The translations under genes were made by a program, and so were the position numbers. A stretch of DNA of 64,000 nt from contig DATGFN010000022.1 in NCBI GenBank assembly GCA_035308965.1, positions 317,503 through 381,502 of the forward strand. The letters are read 5' to 3'. The notes beneath the pieces were generated by a model. That model was not told the DNA's origin. It did not search any database and saw only the letters and a list, made by a program, of their open reading frames with translations. Position 1 is the stretch's first letter; every line of letters begins with the position of its first letter. Shown here one piece after another: positions 44,367 through 52,496 of the stretch. This DNA comes from DASYXZ01 sp035308965. GTDB taxonomy: Bacteria > Acidobacteriota > Terriglobia > UBA7540.

Positions 44367-45959
44367 CTACCAATCTAGCGTAAATTCGTACCATCCACGT
44401 CCCGAGTTCCCCTGATCATTCACTTGAACAACCGCGGTGTAATTATTGGATGAGGAAGGCTGCTCCAACAAACGAATGCTTCCTCGTCCGCGGACCTTTT
44501 GCAAGCTGACCTGCACCTCACCGAAAGGAAGCGCTGTTGAGAGTTGATAGGTGGCCTCCTGTATATTCGAGGCCGTCAAGTGCGCCATCGTCACTTGGGA
44601 GCCGTGCAATTTGATGTTATCACTGCCATCCACCAGACCCTGCCATTGAAAATGGCCCGGGCCTGAAACCTGCCCTGAATCGTCACCGCCGCTCGGGACT
44701 GAATTGTTGTCCGAATTCGACCGTATATTGTTCTCAGATGGCTTGTTTCCCCCCATCTGGCCCAGGTCCGACTGAATACTTGCCCACGCTTGTGCGAATT
44801 GCGAATTGTTCTGTGCGTTTTGCAAACTCGCATCCACCCGTTGGGCGCTGCTCACCATGATGCGCGCGGCAACATCGGCACTCGCATCGTTACGACCACT
44901 GGCCATGGCCTGTTGATACCATGCCGCGGCATTAGAGAAACTACTGGTTTGGAGCAGGAGGTCTAAATCCCCTTCGGTCAAATCCCGGTTGGAGCTTAGC
45001 CCCGCGCTGATATCGTTGACGCTGATTCCCAGGCTGGATTGGTAAATGCTGAGAAGGGATTGCGCCTTGCGGTAAATCGAAGCGGCAAGCCGGCGGTCGA
45101 ACAATTTCGATCTCCGGCGTCCGTCATCCCGAATGTCACCCATCAAGCCGAGACTCTCGGCAGTCTGTTGATCCAATTGCCCGGTCACCGGCAGTCCGTT
45201 TCGTCTTTGGTAACGTGAAATGGCCTGGCGAGTCTGGTTGTCCAGCCGACCGTTTATCGGCCCGTCATAAGCATTCTGGTTGTGTAGTGCTTCTTGAGCT
45301 CCCTGGATCATGTTCGGAGATGAAAGCTCGAGGCCGGTATCTCCCTGGTCGTTGAAATTAATTGTAATGTCGTTCACGAGTTCCATCGAAATGATGGACC
45401 GTGAGGGCAATTGCGCTTCCCTTCCGCCCGACAACAGGTCCCCAAGCGCGCCACCAATAGTTTGGCGTGAGTCCCTGGGCACACTTCCGATCACCGTCCC
45501 GTCACTTCCGCCGATCAGCACGTTAGCATTATCCCTTTGCCCGAGCTGGCCATTCTGATTATTCGCCTGACCGTTATCATCCACCCTTCGCGTTGTCAGC
45601 TCACCGGAAATGTCAAATGATGTCCCATCGGCAAGCACCAAGCGAAAGAACTCTACGCCGAGCACTCCAGACCGCGAACCTCGAACGGCCCGTCTGACTT
45701 CTGTTACGCGACCATCCACCGAACTGGATAGGGGTATGATCCCGACGCCGTTAATAGAAATTGAGCGTCGGACCGTCGCCGAAAAAGTGTCGCCTTGCTG
45801 GGCAGTCCCTGAGTCGAGTGCTGAAGTCGTTTGCAGCTCGACGACAGTTCCCGCCGGAACCGTCATGCGATCAAAAGCCACAAGGTTGGCGCTGAAAAAA
45901 ACGGCAATGCAAACTGCCCCGGCGCTGTTACGAATCCTAGATAGCCACTGAGTTGTCAT
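44367..45959 (-). CDS. Exported peptidoglycan-binding-domain protein
   Basis: 530 residues with a signal peptide (core AVCIAVFFSANLVAF). Residues about 32-125 are the beta-domain shared with the protein at 14547 (VPAGTVVELQTTSALDSGTA, GDTFSATVRRSISINGVGIIPL). Residues about 218-275 are a PG_binding_1 domain (QEALHNQNAYDGPINGRLDNQTRQAISRYQ). A helical part and a low-complexity Asn/Ser-rich linker (about 405-435) precede a C-terminal beta-sandwich. It probably attaches to the cell wall. GGAGA precedes the ATG. A hairpin separates it from the upstream RcnB-like gene. Confidence 0.87.
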   Translation of the reverse strand: MTTQWLSRIRNSAGAVCIAVFFSANLVAFDRMTVPAGTVVELQTTSALDSGTAQQGDTFSATVRRSISINGVGIIPLSSSVDGRVTEVRRAVRGSRSGVLGVEFFRLVLADGTSFDISGELTTRRVDDNGQANNQNGQLGQRDNANVLIGGSDGTVIGSVPRDSRQTIGGALGDLLSGGREAQLPSRSIISMELVNDITINFNDQGDTGLELSSPNMIQGAQEALHNQNAYDGPINGRLDNQTRQAISRYQRRNGLPVTGQLDQQTAESLGLMGDIRDDGRRRSKLFDRRLAASIYRKAQSLLSIYQSSLGISVNDISAGLSSNRDLTEGDLDLLLQTSSFSNAAAWYQQAMASGRNDASADVAARIMVSSAQRVDASLQNAQNNSQFAQAWASIQSDLGQMGGNKPSENNIRSNSDNNSVPSGGDDSGQVSGPGHFQWQGLVDGSDNIKLHGSQVTMAHLTASNIQEATYQLSTALPFGEVQVSLQKVRGRGSIRLLEQPSSSNNYTAVVQVNDQGNSGRGWYEFTLDW

Positions 45960-46003
45960 GGTTTATTCTCCACAATCGGATTGATGAAACGAAAACTAGC
46001 ATT

Positions 46004-46033
46004 CCGGGGCTTGAAGAAATCACCAAGCCCCGG
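46004..46033 (-). terminator. Hairpin between RcnB-like and PG-binding genes
   Basis: Perfect 10-bp stem CCGGGGCTTG / CAAGCCCCGG with a 10-base loop, 40-70 bp after the RcnB-like stop. No strong T tract on the minus strand. Confidence 0.65.
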
Positions 46034-46071
46034 AAAAGTGAGAATCGAGATTATTCACTGTCTCTTACAAG

Positions 46072-46518
46072 TTAATGTCCGATGTTGAGCTCGAAGTGGA
46101 TTGCGTCGTGAACGCGATACCCACTGTCGATAAGAACCACGTGGCCCCCGATGACGACGTACCGATAGCCGCGAGGGGGACGCCCCATACCACGCGTCAA
46201 CTCATAGGGCGCCGGGCGGCTCATCCGCCGCATGTCATCGTCGAGCACATAGCCCGGCTGAATTCTGCGCTCGTAGTCGTCATTCCATCGGTCATCCCGT
46301 CTGAAGACCTCATTGTTTTGATTCTGATTGTAGTAAGTGCGAGCCTGTTGGCGCTGATTCTCGTTGAACTGGCGGTAGCGCTTCTTGGTCTGACCGCGAT
46401 TCTCATCCCTTTGGCTTTGGCCGCGATTCTGGTCATCGCGGTCTTGTGCCATTGCCGCCAGGCCGGTAAAGGTCAGCAGCGCCGCTGCGCTTGCGGTGAT
46501 AAACCATTTGTTCTTCAT
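46072..46518 (-). CDS. Exported RcnB-like protein
   Basis: 148 residues, GGGAGA upstream of the ATG, signal peptide MKNKWFITASAAALLTFTGLAAMA. The middle is rich in Asp, Arg, Gln and Asn. The C-terminal 45 residues (PPRGYRYVVIGGHVVLIDSGYRVHDAI) resemble the RcnB domain of periplasmic metal-homeostasis proteins. Metal binding is unproven. Driven by a shared promoter at 46607. Confidence 0.8.
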   Translation of the reverse strand: MKNKWFITASAAALLTFTGLAAMAQDRDDQNRGQSQRDENRGQTKKRYRQFNENQRQQARTYYNQNQNNEVFRRDDRWNDDYERRIQPGYVLDDDMRRMSRPAPYELTRGMGRPPRGYRYVVIGGHVVLIDSGYRVHDAIHFELNIGH

Positions 46519-46606
46519 TGAAGTTCTCCCATCGATCCATCGATTTACTTCTTAAAATCCTGTTTGGCTGTTGGCGTATGCCCCGGAGGATTTCGCCTGC
46601 ACAACA

Positions 46607-46671
46607 TTTATATCCGAACGCCAAGCGCCTGTAAGTCCACTCCGGCTCACCTGTAAGGTCAATAGTGCTCA
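46607..46671 (-). promoter_or_regulatory. Shared tandem-palindrome promoter 2 (RcnB-like gene)
   Basis: Minus strand: TGAGC-N6-GACCT, 6 bp, TGAGC-N6-GGACT, 21 bp, TATAAA, then TGTTGTGC. The two palindromes are 22 bp apart centre to centre. Confidence 0.87.
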
Positions 46672-46887
46672 CTTGAGTTTGTGAGGGGGTATGTTGGATG
46701 GAACTGAATTGCAAGGTTTGGCTATTCCAAAGTCCACCCGGCTAAAGCTCCTGGTGGGGAAGGCAAGGAAACAAATTACTCCGGGCATGAGTGCGAGCGA
46801 AGCAACTTCTCTCTAACTGGAGATTAGAAGCCTGCATCGTTTGCTCCGCTCACCATCACATGCTTCCGAATCTTTTTCAGTCAACTA

Positions 46888-47574
46888 TTAGATCGCGATG
46901 CTGATCCTAAGTCGAACCGTCGGATAGCGCGGATTACAGAGGTAATATACGTTACCGTAGTAGTCCACATACACGTCGTCGCTATACTGCCAGTCCGACG
47001 GCCACGGGTCATTGAAATCGAACCAATAGCCGCTGTACTGGAACTGAGAATACCCGCCGTAGTAAACCGGCCTGTTCATATGAAACTGGTGTCCGCGACC
47101 GAAATTGGAACGGAATCGGACGTCAGGGATGCGGCCAGCAGTTAGCTGTCCTTGTGCCCTGTGTTGACCTTGCTGAGCCTGTTGGGTGCGTTGTGGCTGT
47201 TGACGCTGAGCCTGCTGCGTCCGTTGTGGTTGTTGTGTGCGCTGGACCTGCTGCGAGCGCTGCGGCTGTTGGGTCTGCCGGGCCTGTTGGGTGCGTTGTG
47301 GCTGTTGCGTGCGCTGGGTCTGCTGCGTGCGCGGTGCCTGTTGTGTTTGCTGCGCCTGCTGGGTGCGTTGTGGCTGCTGAGTCTGCTGGGCGCGCTGGGG
47401 CTGTTGCGTGCGCTGAGCCTGCTGGCTGTGTTGTGGCTGTTGGGCGTGCTGGGCCTGCTGAGGTTTCTGTTCCTCCCCACCCTTTTCCTTCTGATCTTTT
47501 TGCGCGTAAACAGAAGAGGTGGTTCCGAGAAGCAGAGCCAGCCCTGCTGTGCTGATAAGTCTAACGAACTTCAT
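46888..47574 (-). CDS. Exported protein with long Gln/Arg-rich repeat region
   Basis: 228 residues from ATG 47574 (GGAGG upstream); signal peptide MKFVRLISTAGLALLLGTTSSVYA. Residues about 30-145 are a low-complexity tract of QRTQQ, QPQRTQQ and QQAQ units (47140-47485). The C-terminal 80 residues (NFGRGHQFHMNRPVYYGG ... WPSDWQYSDDVYVDYYGNVYYLCNP) form an aromatic-rich domain. The repeat is polycationic and hydrogen-bonding and may bind wall polymers or nucleic acid; this is a guess. Repeat number should vary between strains. Shared promoter at 47637. Confidence 0.78.
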   Translation of the reverse strand: MKFVRLISTAGLALLLGTTSSVYAQKDQKEKGGEEQKPQQAQHAQQPQHSQQAQRTQQPQRAQQTQQPQRTQQAQQTQQAPRTQQTQRTQQPQRTQQARQTQQPQRSQQVQRTQQPQRTQQAQRQQPQRTQQAQQGQHRAQGQLTAGRIPDVRFRSNFGRGHQFHMNRPVYYGGYSQFQYSGYWFDFNDPWPSDWQYSDDVYVDYYGNVYYLCNPRYPTVRLRISIAI

Positions 47575-47636
47575 AATGTTGCCTCCAATGCAATGAATCC
47601 AAACTCGCCTCTCACCTGAAACAAGAGGCACTTCAA

Positions 47637-47701
47637 CTTATACCCTTTGCGCGAAAGGGTGTCAGTTCAGTGCGGCTCACCTGTTAGGTCAATAGTGCTC
47701 A
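47637..47701 (-). promoter_or_regulatory. Shared tandem-palindrome promoter 3 (Q-rich protein gene)
   Basis: Minus strand: TGAGC-N6-GACCT, AACAGG, TGAGC-N6-GAACT, 21 bp, TATAAG, then AAGTGCC. Confidence 0.88.
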
Positions 47702-47852
47702 ATCAAATCGAGCCCCAGGCCAACGCCGCTTTTTAAAGTTTGGAGGGGAAATGGGGGTGGGTTGTTTCCCCCGGGCAACTTGATGAGCCATGGCCGACCA
47801 GCTATCAAAAATCTTGCAGTCGGACCCGCCGGGTCCCGGCCGCCTGCCTCAA

Positions 47853-48434
47853 TTAAACTCCTACGCTGCCAGGTGCGCTTTGCGCATGAGGCCCACCGCT
47901 CCGGGCGTAATCCGGTATGGCTCCTCCGGTGGAGGTGATATCTTGCGCGCCCGACCGTTCCATGATCTCTTGGGCGCGCTGAGTCCAAATTGAATCGTCG
48001 CAAAGTACCGAGGCAAGAATTCCCCCGTCTCTCACCCGGTCCTGATAGCGTTGGGCAACGTTTTCGGGAATCTCCATGCCCATCAGCGCGCCCGTTATCC
48101 CGCCTGAAGTACCAACCAAATCCACACTGGCCAGGGAGGCCATGATGGGGCCGGCGGCAATCACCGGCCCCAGGCCGGGAATTGCCAAAGCTCTCACTCC
48201 CGCCAGCCAACCCAGGGTGCCGCCCACCACCGCGCCCGTTATTCCGCCATCCAAAACATCCTCGGGAGGCTTCTCGGTCAATTCCCGTGCGAAATTCATC
48301 GACCCAGCATTTCTCGGGAATACGACAGAGATGTTCGTGTTCCGAAATCCGGCTTCCTTCAAAGCCTGGACGGCATGCTCGACGCTTGAGTAATAAGGAT
48401 AGATTCCCAAGATGGTTGTGCTTTTTTCCGCCAT
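47853..48434 (-). CDS. General-stress-protein-17M/YflT-like protein
   Basis: 193 residues. It starts STTILGIYPYYSSVEHAVQALKEAGFRNTNISVVFP, the fold of YflT/DUF1269-type proteins, followed by a glycine-rich membrane-inserting stretch (GGITGAVVGGTLGWLAGVRALAIPGLGPVIAAGPI) and a second alpha/beta part (VAQRYQDRVRDGGILASV). Function unknown; homologues are stress-induced. It lies 57 bp downstream of the sigma factor gene on the same strand and is likely in its operon. GGGAGA precedes the ATG. Confidence 0.8.
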   Translation of the reverse strand: MAEKSTTILGIYPYYSSVEHAVQALKEAGFRNTNISVVFPRNAGSMNFARELTEKPPEDVLDGGITGAVVGGTLGWLAGVRALAIPGLGPVIAAGPIMASLASVDLVGTSGGITGALMGMEIPENVAQRYQDRVRDGGILASVLCDDSIWTQRAQEIMERSGAQDITSTGGAIPDYARSGGPHAQSAPGSVGV

Positions 48435-48491
48435 GTTGAAATCTCCCGTAAGTCTGGATTCATTCTTGCCTCATATCTTGTCATGCTGGTT

Positions 48492-49133
48492 TTATGATTT
48501 TTCCTGTTTCCGCGAGTCAACTACGTCAGGAGCCCACACCGGCAACTCCCTTAAGGCTTTTAGGGCAGCCCGTATTTTGGCTTTGAGCGCGTCAATTAGT
48601 TGTTCCACGTGCTGGTCCGACTGATCCCAGTTCGCCCCTTCGAAATTGCCGGTCGCGGCGGCTGCCTTCTCCAATCGAGGCAGGCCGGCCATTATGGTTC
48701 TTACTCTCGTCATCAGCTCGACGTTGAAGGCTGGAATGTTGCGATAAGCCGAGAGAAGCCCGCCGTTCTCAAATCCGCGGCAAAGGAATTGGTCGAATGC
48801 ACATTTGCGCGCTGTAACTCTCAGAAATTCCGGCACGGTACCAACCGCGGGCTTGAAATCCGAGGCCTTCAACCAAATCCGGTAGAAGATTTGGGGAACA
48901 ATTTCCTCGGTTGCGCTCTGCTCTGACAGGATAGGGCGGACTACCGAGTACACCATTTCGGCGTGCCGATGGTACAAAATTGCCAGAGCCGTTTCGTCCC
49001 TGGAATTGATTCGCTGGATTAAACTCTCGTCTGTGACTACAACCTCGTCCACTTGAGCGTGATGCCAGGACGCGAGCGCTCCGCTTTCGTAGGTCTTGCT
49101 CGAACCCCGTTTGGACGATGCCATCGGTCCCAT
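48492..49133 (-). CDS. ECF-type sigma factor with degenerate region 4
   Basis: 213 residues. Region 2 is recognisable: ESLIQRINSRDETALAILYHRHAEMVYSVV, then ATEEIVPQIFYRIWLKASDF and FLRVTARKCAFDQF. In place of region 4, residues about 150-195 align in length with a normal ECF region 4 (AGLPRLEKAAAATGNFEG ... KAKIRAALKALREL, 20 residues between FEG and IRAAL as usual), but the helix-turn-helix core has become NWDQSDQHVEQLIDAL and lacks the normal pattern. It may have lost -35 recognition or depend on an activator. Two shared promoter elements (49232 and 49490) lie upstream. Confidence 0.82.
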   Translation of the reverse strand: MGPMASSKRGSSKTYESGALASWHHAQVDEVVVTDESLIQRINSRDETALAILYHRHAEMVYSVVRPILSEQSATEEIVPQIFYRIWLKASDFKPAVGTVPEFLRVTARKCAFDQFLCRGFENGGLLSAYRNIPAFNVELMTRVRTIMAGLPRLEKAAAATGNFEGANWDQSDQHVEQLIDALKAKIRAALKALRELPVWAPDVVDSRKQEKS

Positions 49134-49231
49134 TCATTCCCGCCTTTCCCGTTCGAGGCCCAACCCGCTGCTCGTCTCCCCCTTCGCAAGGGAGATGATC
49201 GATCGCGGCCCTCGATTCCGGTTCGATAACA

Positions 49232-49296
49232 TTTATATTCGAGGTGGGCGCGCGCGTCAGTTCATTCCTGCTCACCTGTATGGTCAAAATTGACCC
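49232..49296 (-). promoter_or_regulatory. Shared tandem-palindrome promoter 4 (sigma gene, proximal)
   Basis: Minus strand: GGGTC-N6-GACCA (degenerate left half), TACAGG, TGAGC-N6-GAACT, 21 bp, TATAAA, then TGTTATCG. About 100 bp before the sigma factor start. Confidence 0.8.
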
Positions 49297-49489
49297 ATTG
49301 GGTCACGGCGATGCCTCCCGCAAGGGCCCCCGGGTTTGTGCGCCAGGGTGCAACCGTGTCGTCCACTCGGCAGCTTTTCACGCGCCAGGAATTTGAGGCG
49401 GGCAGCGGAGCCGGAAGATATCTGTCAAGCTCCTATAAAATTTCCAGCTCCGCCTCGATGTGGGTGGATTGAGTCGTTAAGTCACATCC
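49297..49489 (-). other. Non-coding leader between two promoters upstream of the sigma gene
   Basis: About 190 bp that would be transcribed only from the distal element at 49490. No convincing gene; a TTTTATAGGAG lies near the middle but is followed only by a short TTG frame. It could be a long 5' leader or a small RNA. Confidence 0.4.
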
Positions 49490-49554
49490 TTTTTAGCTGA
49501 ATCTCATGGGCGCGTCTGTTCAGAAGGGAACAGCTCAATGGTCAAAATTGAACA
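49490..49554 (-). promoter_or_regulatory. Shared tandem-palindrome promoter 5 (sigma gene, distal)
   Basis: Minus strand: TGTTC-N6-GACCA, TTGAGC, TGTTC-N6-GAACA, 21 bp, TAAAAA, then GGATGTGAC. Here both left halves are TGTTC, so both palindromes are nearly perfect (TGTTC-N6-GAACA is fully symmetric). Confidence 0.78.
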
Positions 49555-49599
49555 GTCCAATTGACACCGGGGAATGAAGGAATTTTGACAGGGGAGAAA

Positions 49600-50346
49600 T
49601 TATCGCGGATCGGGAGTGGAGACCAACTTGGGAGGAGGCTCGGACACTAATTTTGAGTCTTGTCCTTCAGGAATTCCGACCGCCCGCACAATGAACCTTT
49701 TGGGTGCCGGACCCACATAATAGAAGGGAAAGCAGGTCACCAGGGTCAGGATGGCTTCATCAGATTTGTTGAGCACGGACATGTCTTCCGGTTCCACCAG
49801 TTCCGTGGTGTCGACGCGATAGCGGTATACGCCTTTCAACGTCGTGAGGGTGATCACATCATCCCTATGGATGTTCCGGAGCGGCCGGAAAAAGGTATCT
49901 CGATGGCCCGCAATCCCAACGTTGCCTTGCTCACCGGGCAGCGATGTTCCCGGAATGTGCCCAACCGCGCGGCGCAAAGTCTTTCTGTCAATGCCCTCAA
50001 TGATCATTACCGAAAGTCCGATGCTGCTGATCTCCAATTGTCCCAGGGGGAAGCCTGCGGACGCAGCGCTGGCCGCGCTCCCGGCTTTGATTGAGTTGGT
50101 TTCCGCAGATAGTGGAGGGTTCGGAGAAGGGTAAAGATCTTTCCCCTGGGCCTGAGACGCCTTGAAGTTTTTCACTGCCCGTTCGAATCGCCAGGTTTCA
50201 TAGGCCTGAAAAGCCTTCGCATCCAGCAACACGTAGCCGCAATAGCCGAGCGCCCAAAGACCAACGATCAAAAAGGGGTATCGGCACCAGCGAAACGCGG
50301 AACGCGCCCGTTCTGAGCGGAACAGAACCCATTTCTTGAGCCTCAT
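49600..50346 (-). CDS. Class D sortase
   Basis: 248 residues with one N-terminal membrane helix (about 22-42, FLIVGLWALGYCGYVLL). Sortase catalytic residues: His148 in GIAGHRDTFF, Cys205 in LTLVTCFPF and the Arg in APKRFIVRA. The N-terminal anchoring and the GHRDTFFRPL / TCFPF pattern fit class D. Sortases cut LPxTx sorting signals and join the protein to an acceptor; a candidate substrate with LPATA and a C-terminal anchor is 2 kb away at 51786. The ATG overlaps the stop of the VWA gene by four bases, so the two are translationally coupled. Confidence 0.93.
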   Translation of the reverse strand: MRLKKWVLFRSERARSAFRWCRYPFLIVGLWALGYCGYVLLDAKAFQAYETWRFERAVKNFKASQAQGKDLYPSPNPPLSAETNSIKAGSAASAASAGFPLGQLEISSIGLSVMIIEGIDRKTLRRAVGHIPGTSLPGEQGNVGIAGHRDTFFRPLRNIHRDDVITLTTLKGVYRYRVDTTELVEPEDMSVLNKSDEAILTLVTCFPFYYVGPAPKRFIVRAVGIPEGQDSKLVSEPPPKLVSTPDPR

Positions 50347-51368
50347 GGTCTGCTGCTCGCAGTGGCCTGGGCGTTCTTGGGCGCATCGTAACCGGAACGG
50401 GTTCGAACCACCAAGCCTGCACGGCCCGGCGACTCGGCTTTCACTTGTACCACGCGATGGGTGCCGTCTTGCCTGCCATTGGTGGGGATATAGGCGAGGG
50501 TGTACTGGTTCCGAATATCGTGAGCAATGCGCTCACAGATGGGAACTATTTCCGTTATTGACTCCGGCAAAAAACACTCGCCCCCCGTGGCCCTGGCAAG
50601 CTTCTTCAATACGCCGGGATTCCGATCCGGGTCATCCCGATCGTATAGCCCTATGGCGTAAATAATTGTATTGGATTGTCCCGCGGCGACCTCGATCTCG
50701 GTCAACCGATGTTTGCTGGCATTGTCGGCTCCATCGCTAACCAGGATCAGGACTTTTTTGTCGCGATTGCCCTTTTTCAGATGCTCGAGTGCAGCAGCCA
50801 AAGCGTCGTAGAGGGCTGTCTCGCCGTCTGGATTGTATCGCGAAAGGGCAGCCTCCAATTCAGACCGCTGATCAGTAAACTGCGTGTTTGCCGGAAGGCC
50901 GAACCGAACGTGTTCGTTGAAACTGACTTCAAACATTTGATCCTGCGGGTTGCTGGAGTGCGCAAACGCCAGGGCAGCCTCAATAACTTCCCGAGACTTC
51001 GGGCCCATGCTTCCGCTGTTGTCAATCACCAGTCCGGCGGTGACCGGAATATCCTCATGGCTGAAATATTTGATTTCCTGAGGAACTCCGTCTTCGTAAA
51101 CTTGAAAATCGGTTTGGCTGAGGCCTGAAACAGGAACGCCCCGGTGGTTCTCCACCGTTGCATGCAACACAACCATGCTCACGTCAATCTTGATGGTGTA
51201 GGGATCAGGTTTGAGCTTTGACGGCGCGGAGAGTTGCTGCGGCCGGGCGTTCGTGGGCAGGAAAATCAGGATTAGGAAAAGGACCAGGAAACGGCGCTTG
51301 GAATCACAGCCGTCAACGCCTATTCTCGCAGTTAAGAATTCCACCGGACACACCTGAAATCGCCGCAA
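50343..51368 (-). CDS. VWA-domain protein (acidobacterial VWFA-related type)
   Basis: 341 residues from TTG 51368; a GTG eight codons later has a better AGGTG ribosome-binding site. Signal peptide core RRFLVLFLILIFLPTNA. The family prefix is clear: VSMVVLHATVENHRGVPVSGLSQTDFQVYEDGVPQEI, then the MIDAS motif DNSGSMG and VSDGADNAS. VWA domains bind protein ligands through a metal; no sorting signal is seen on this protein itself. Cotranscribed with sortase, so it may assist or present substrates. Confidence 0.92.
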   Translation of the reverse strand: MRRFQVCPVEFLTARIGVDGCDSKRRFLVLFLILIFLPTNARPQQLSAPSKLKPDPYTIKIDVSMVVLHATVENHRGVPVSGLSQTDFQVYEDGVPQEIKYFSHEDIPVTAGLVIDNSGSMGPKSREVIEAALAFAHSSNPQDQMFEVSFNEHVRFGLPANTQFTDQRSELEAALSRYNPDGETALYDALAAALEHLKKGNRDKKVLILVSDGADNASKHRLTEIEVAAGQSNTIIYAIGLYDRDDPDRNPGVLKKLARATGGECFLPESITEIVPICERIAHDIRNQYTLAYIPTNGRQDGTHRVVQVKAESPGRAGLVVRTRSGYDAPKNAQATASSRP

Positions 51369-51384
51369 GAAATATCACCCGTCG

Positions 51385-51579
51385 CTATTCTTTGCGTACC
51401 CTGGCCTCGAACTCTGCGCCCGGGAGCCATGAGGCGACCTGGGCCAGTCGGCGCATCGTACGTCCCATGATACCGCGCCCCGTGTTCAGCAGCGGCAAGA
51501 TCACGCAAGCCAATACGGCCAGCGCCGCAACGATCATGGCCAAGACCACGCAACCGGCGTATTCGTAGACTATAAACAT
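51385..51579 (-). CDS. Small single-pass membrane protein
   Basis: 64 residues; GGGGAG precedes the ATG at 51579. One long hydrophobic helix (VLAMIVAALAVLACVILPLL) and a basic C-terminal tail. It ends 17 bp before the VWA start, so it leads the VWA-sortase operon. Not recognised. Confidence 0.6.
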   Translation of the reverse strand: MFIVYEYAGCVVLAMIVAALAVLACVILPLLNTGRGIMGRTMRRLAQVASWLPGAEFEARVRKE

Positions 51580-51647
51580 CTTCACTCCCCGCAGAAATGG
51601 ATGATCGTTTTCAGATTGAAAACATGTTGATTCAACTAAATGTGGGT

Positions 51648-51674
51648 GGGGGTGACACTCACGTATCATCCCCC
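51648..51674 (-). terminator. Hairpin after the LPATA-protein gene
   Basis: GGGGGTGA ... TCATCCCC stem with a 10-base loop, between the LPATA-protein gene and the small membrane protein gene. No T tract on the minus strand. Confidence 0.4.
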
Positions 51675-51785
51675 TTCACATTGTGGAATCGAGCGTAAGC
51701 CGCATCGGCGTGAACGGGTTCATGCCCGGTACAGCCGTACGGGATCGTGGTTAGCGGTCCACGGAAATGGACGCACTCTCCTGGC

Positions 51786-52496
51786 TTAAGCAGCTCGCTT
51801 CGGGATCAGCGAAAGACCCAAGGCTGCGCCCAGCGAAATGACTCCAATCAAGCCCAGGAGGGGCAATTGGCTCGCTGTGGCCGGCAAAGCTTTGGAATCC
51901 GGCTCGACTGCGGCTACCGGTGCAGCTTCTTGTACCGGTGGAGCTTGAACCACTTCGGCTATGGGGACTTCTTCTCCCGTCGGTTTAACCGCTTCAACCT
52001 CCACGGTTTTCAATGCTTCCACGGTCGGTTCTGCTTCCAAGGGCATTGCAAGTACAGGTGTCTCGACTTCCTTGGCTAACACGATTGCCCTCGACTTGGG
52101 GTAGACAAATTCCTCGCCCCATTGATGTCCGGGATAAAACCATGCCCTGATCGCTTCCGGTTTTCCCTCGCCTCTTTCTTTAAACGTCATCACCGTTTTG
52201 TCGGTAGGCTTCAAACGATAATTGGGAATGGCAAGGATGGTGGTAAAAACATGGTTCTCCTCTTCGTTGAAGATCTGGACAATGTGACGGTCGGATGATG
52301 AATCCAGGATCTTGAATACATACGTGCCAGCGGGCAAAGTCTGCGCTCCTACGCCCGGAACTTCGACTGGTCCGCTGAAGGTCATTTTTGTTTTCCTGTT
52401 CCACTCGTCAGCCTTGGCTCCGGATGGAACCGCCAGGGCGATGAGTGATAAGGCAAAAATCATGCCCAGCATTTTCACTCGATTCATTCTGTTCAT
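51786..52496 (-). CDS. Exported protein with LPATA sorting signal
   Basis: 236 residues from ATG 52496 (GAGG upstream); signal peptide about 7-29 (MLGMIFALSLIALAVPSGAKA). Residues 30-135 are a beta-rich domain (VEVPGVGAQTLPAGTYVFKI, RAWFYPGHQWGEEFVYPKS) known to me as a recurring acidobacterial secreted domain without assigned function. A Pro/Glu/Val-rich stalk follows (about 140-200). The C-terminus is a textbook sorting signal: LPATA (204-208), a hydrophobic helix (about 211-230) and a basic tail PKRAA. LPxTA fits class D sortases, and one is encoded two genes downstream. Driven by the shared promoter at 52773. Confidence 0.88.
   Translation of the reverse strand: MNRMNRVKMLGMIFALSLIALAVPSGAKADEWNRKTKMTFSGPVEVPGVGAQTLPAGTYVFKILDSSSDRHIVQIFNEEENHVFTTILAIPNYRLKPTDKTVMTFKERGEGKPEAIRAWFYPGHQWGEEFVYPKSRAIVLAKEVETPVLAMPLEAEPTVEALKTVEVEAVKPTGEEVPIAEVVQAPPVQEAAPVAAVEPDSKALPATASQLPLLGLIGVISLGAALGLSLIPKRAA

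Noticed and set aside
46075..46521. Plus-strand open frame exactly opposite the RcnB-like gene
   Set aside because: It mirrors the real minus-strand gene, which has a signal peptide, ribosome-binding site and domain; the plus frame has none.
47152..47619. Leu- and Val-rich plus-strand frames opposite the Q-rich gene
   Set aside because: They are the antisense of a CAG/CGC-repeat tract and look like artificial membrane proteins.
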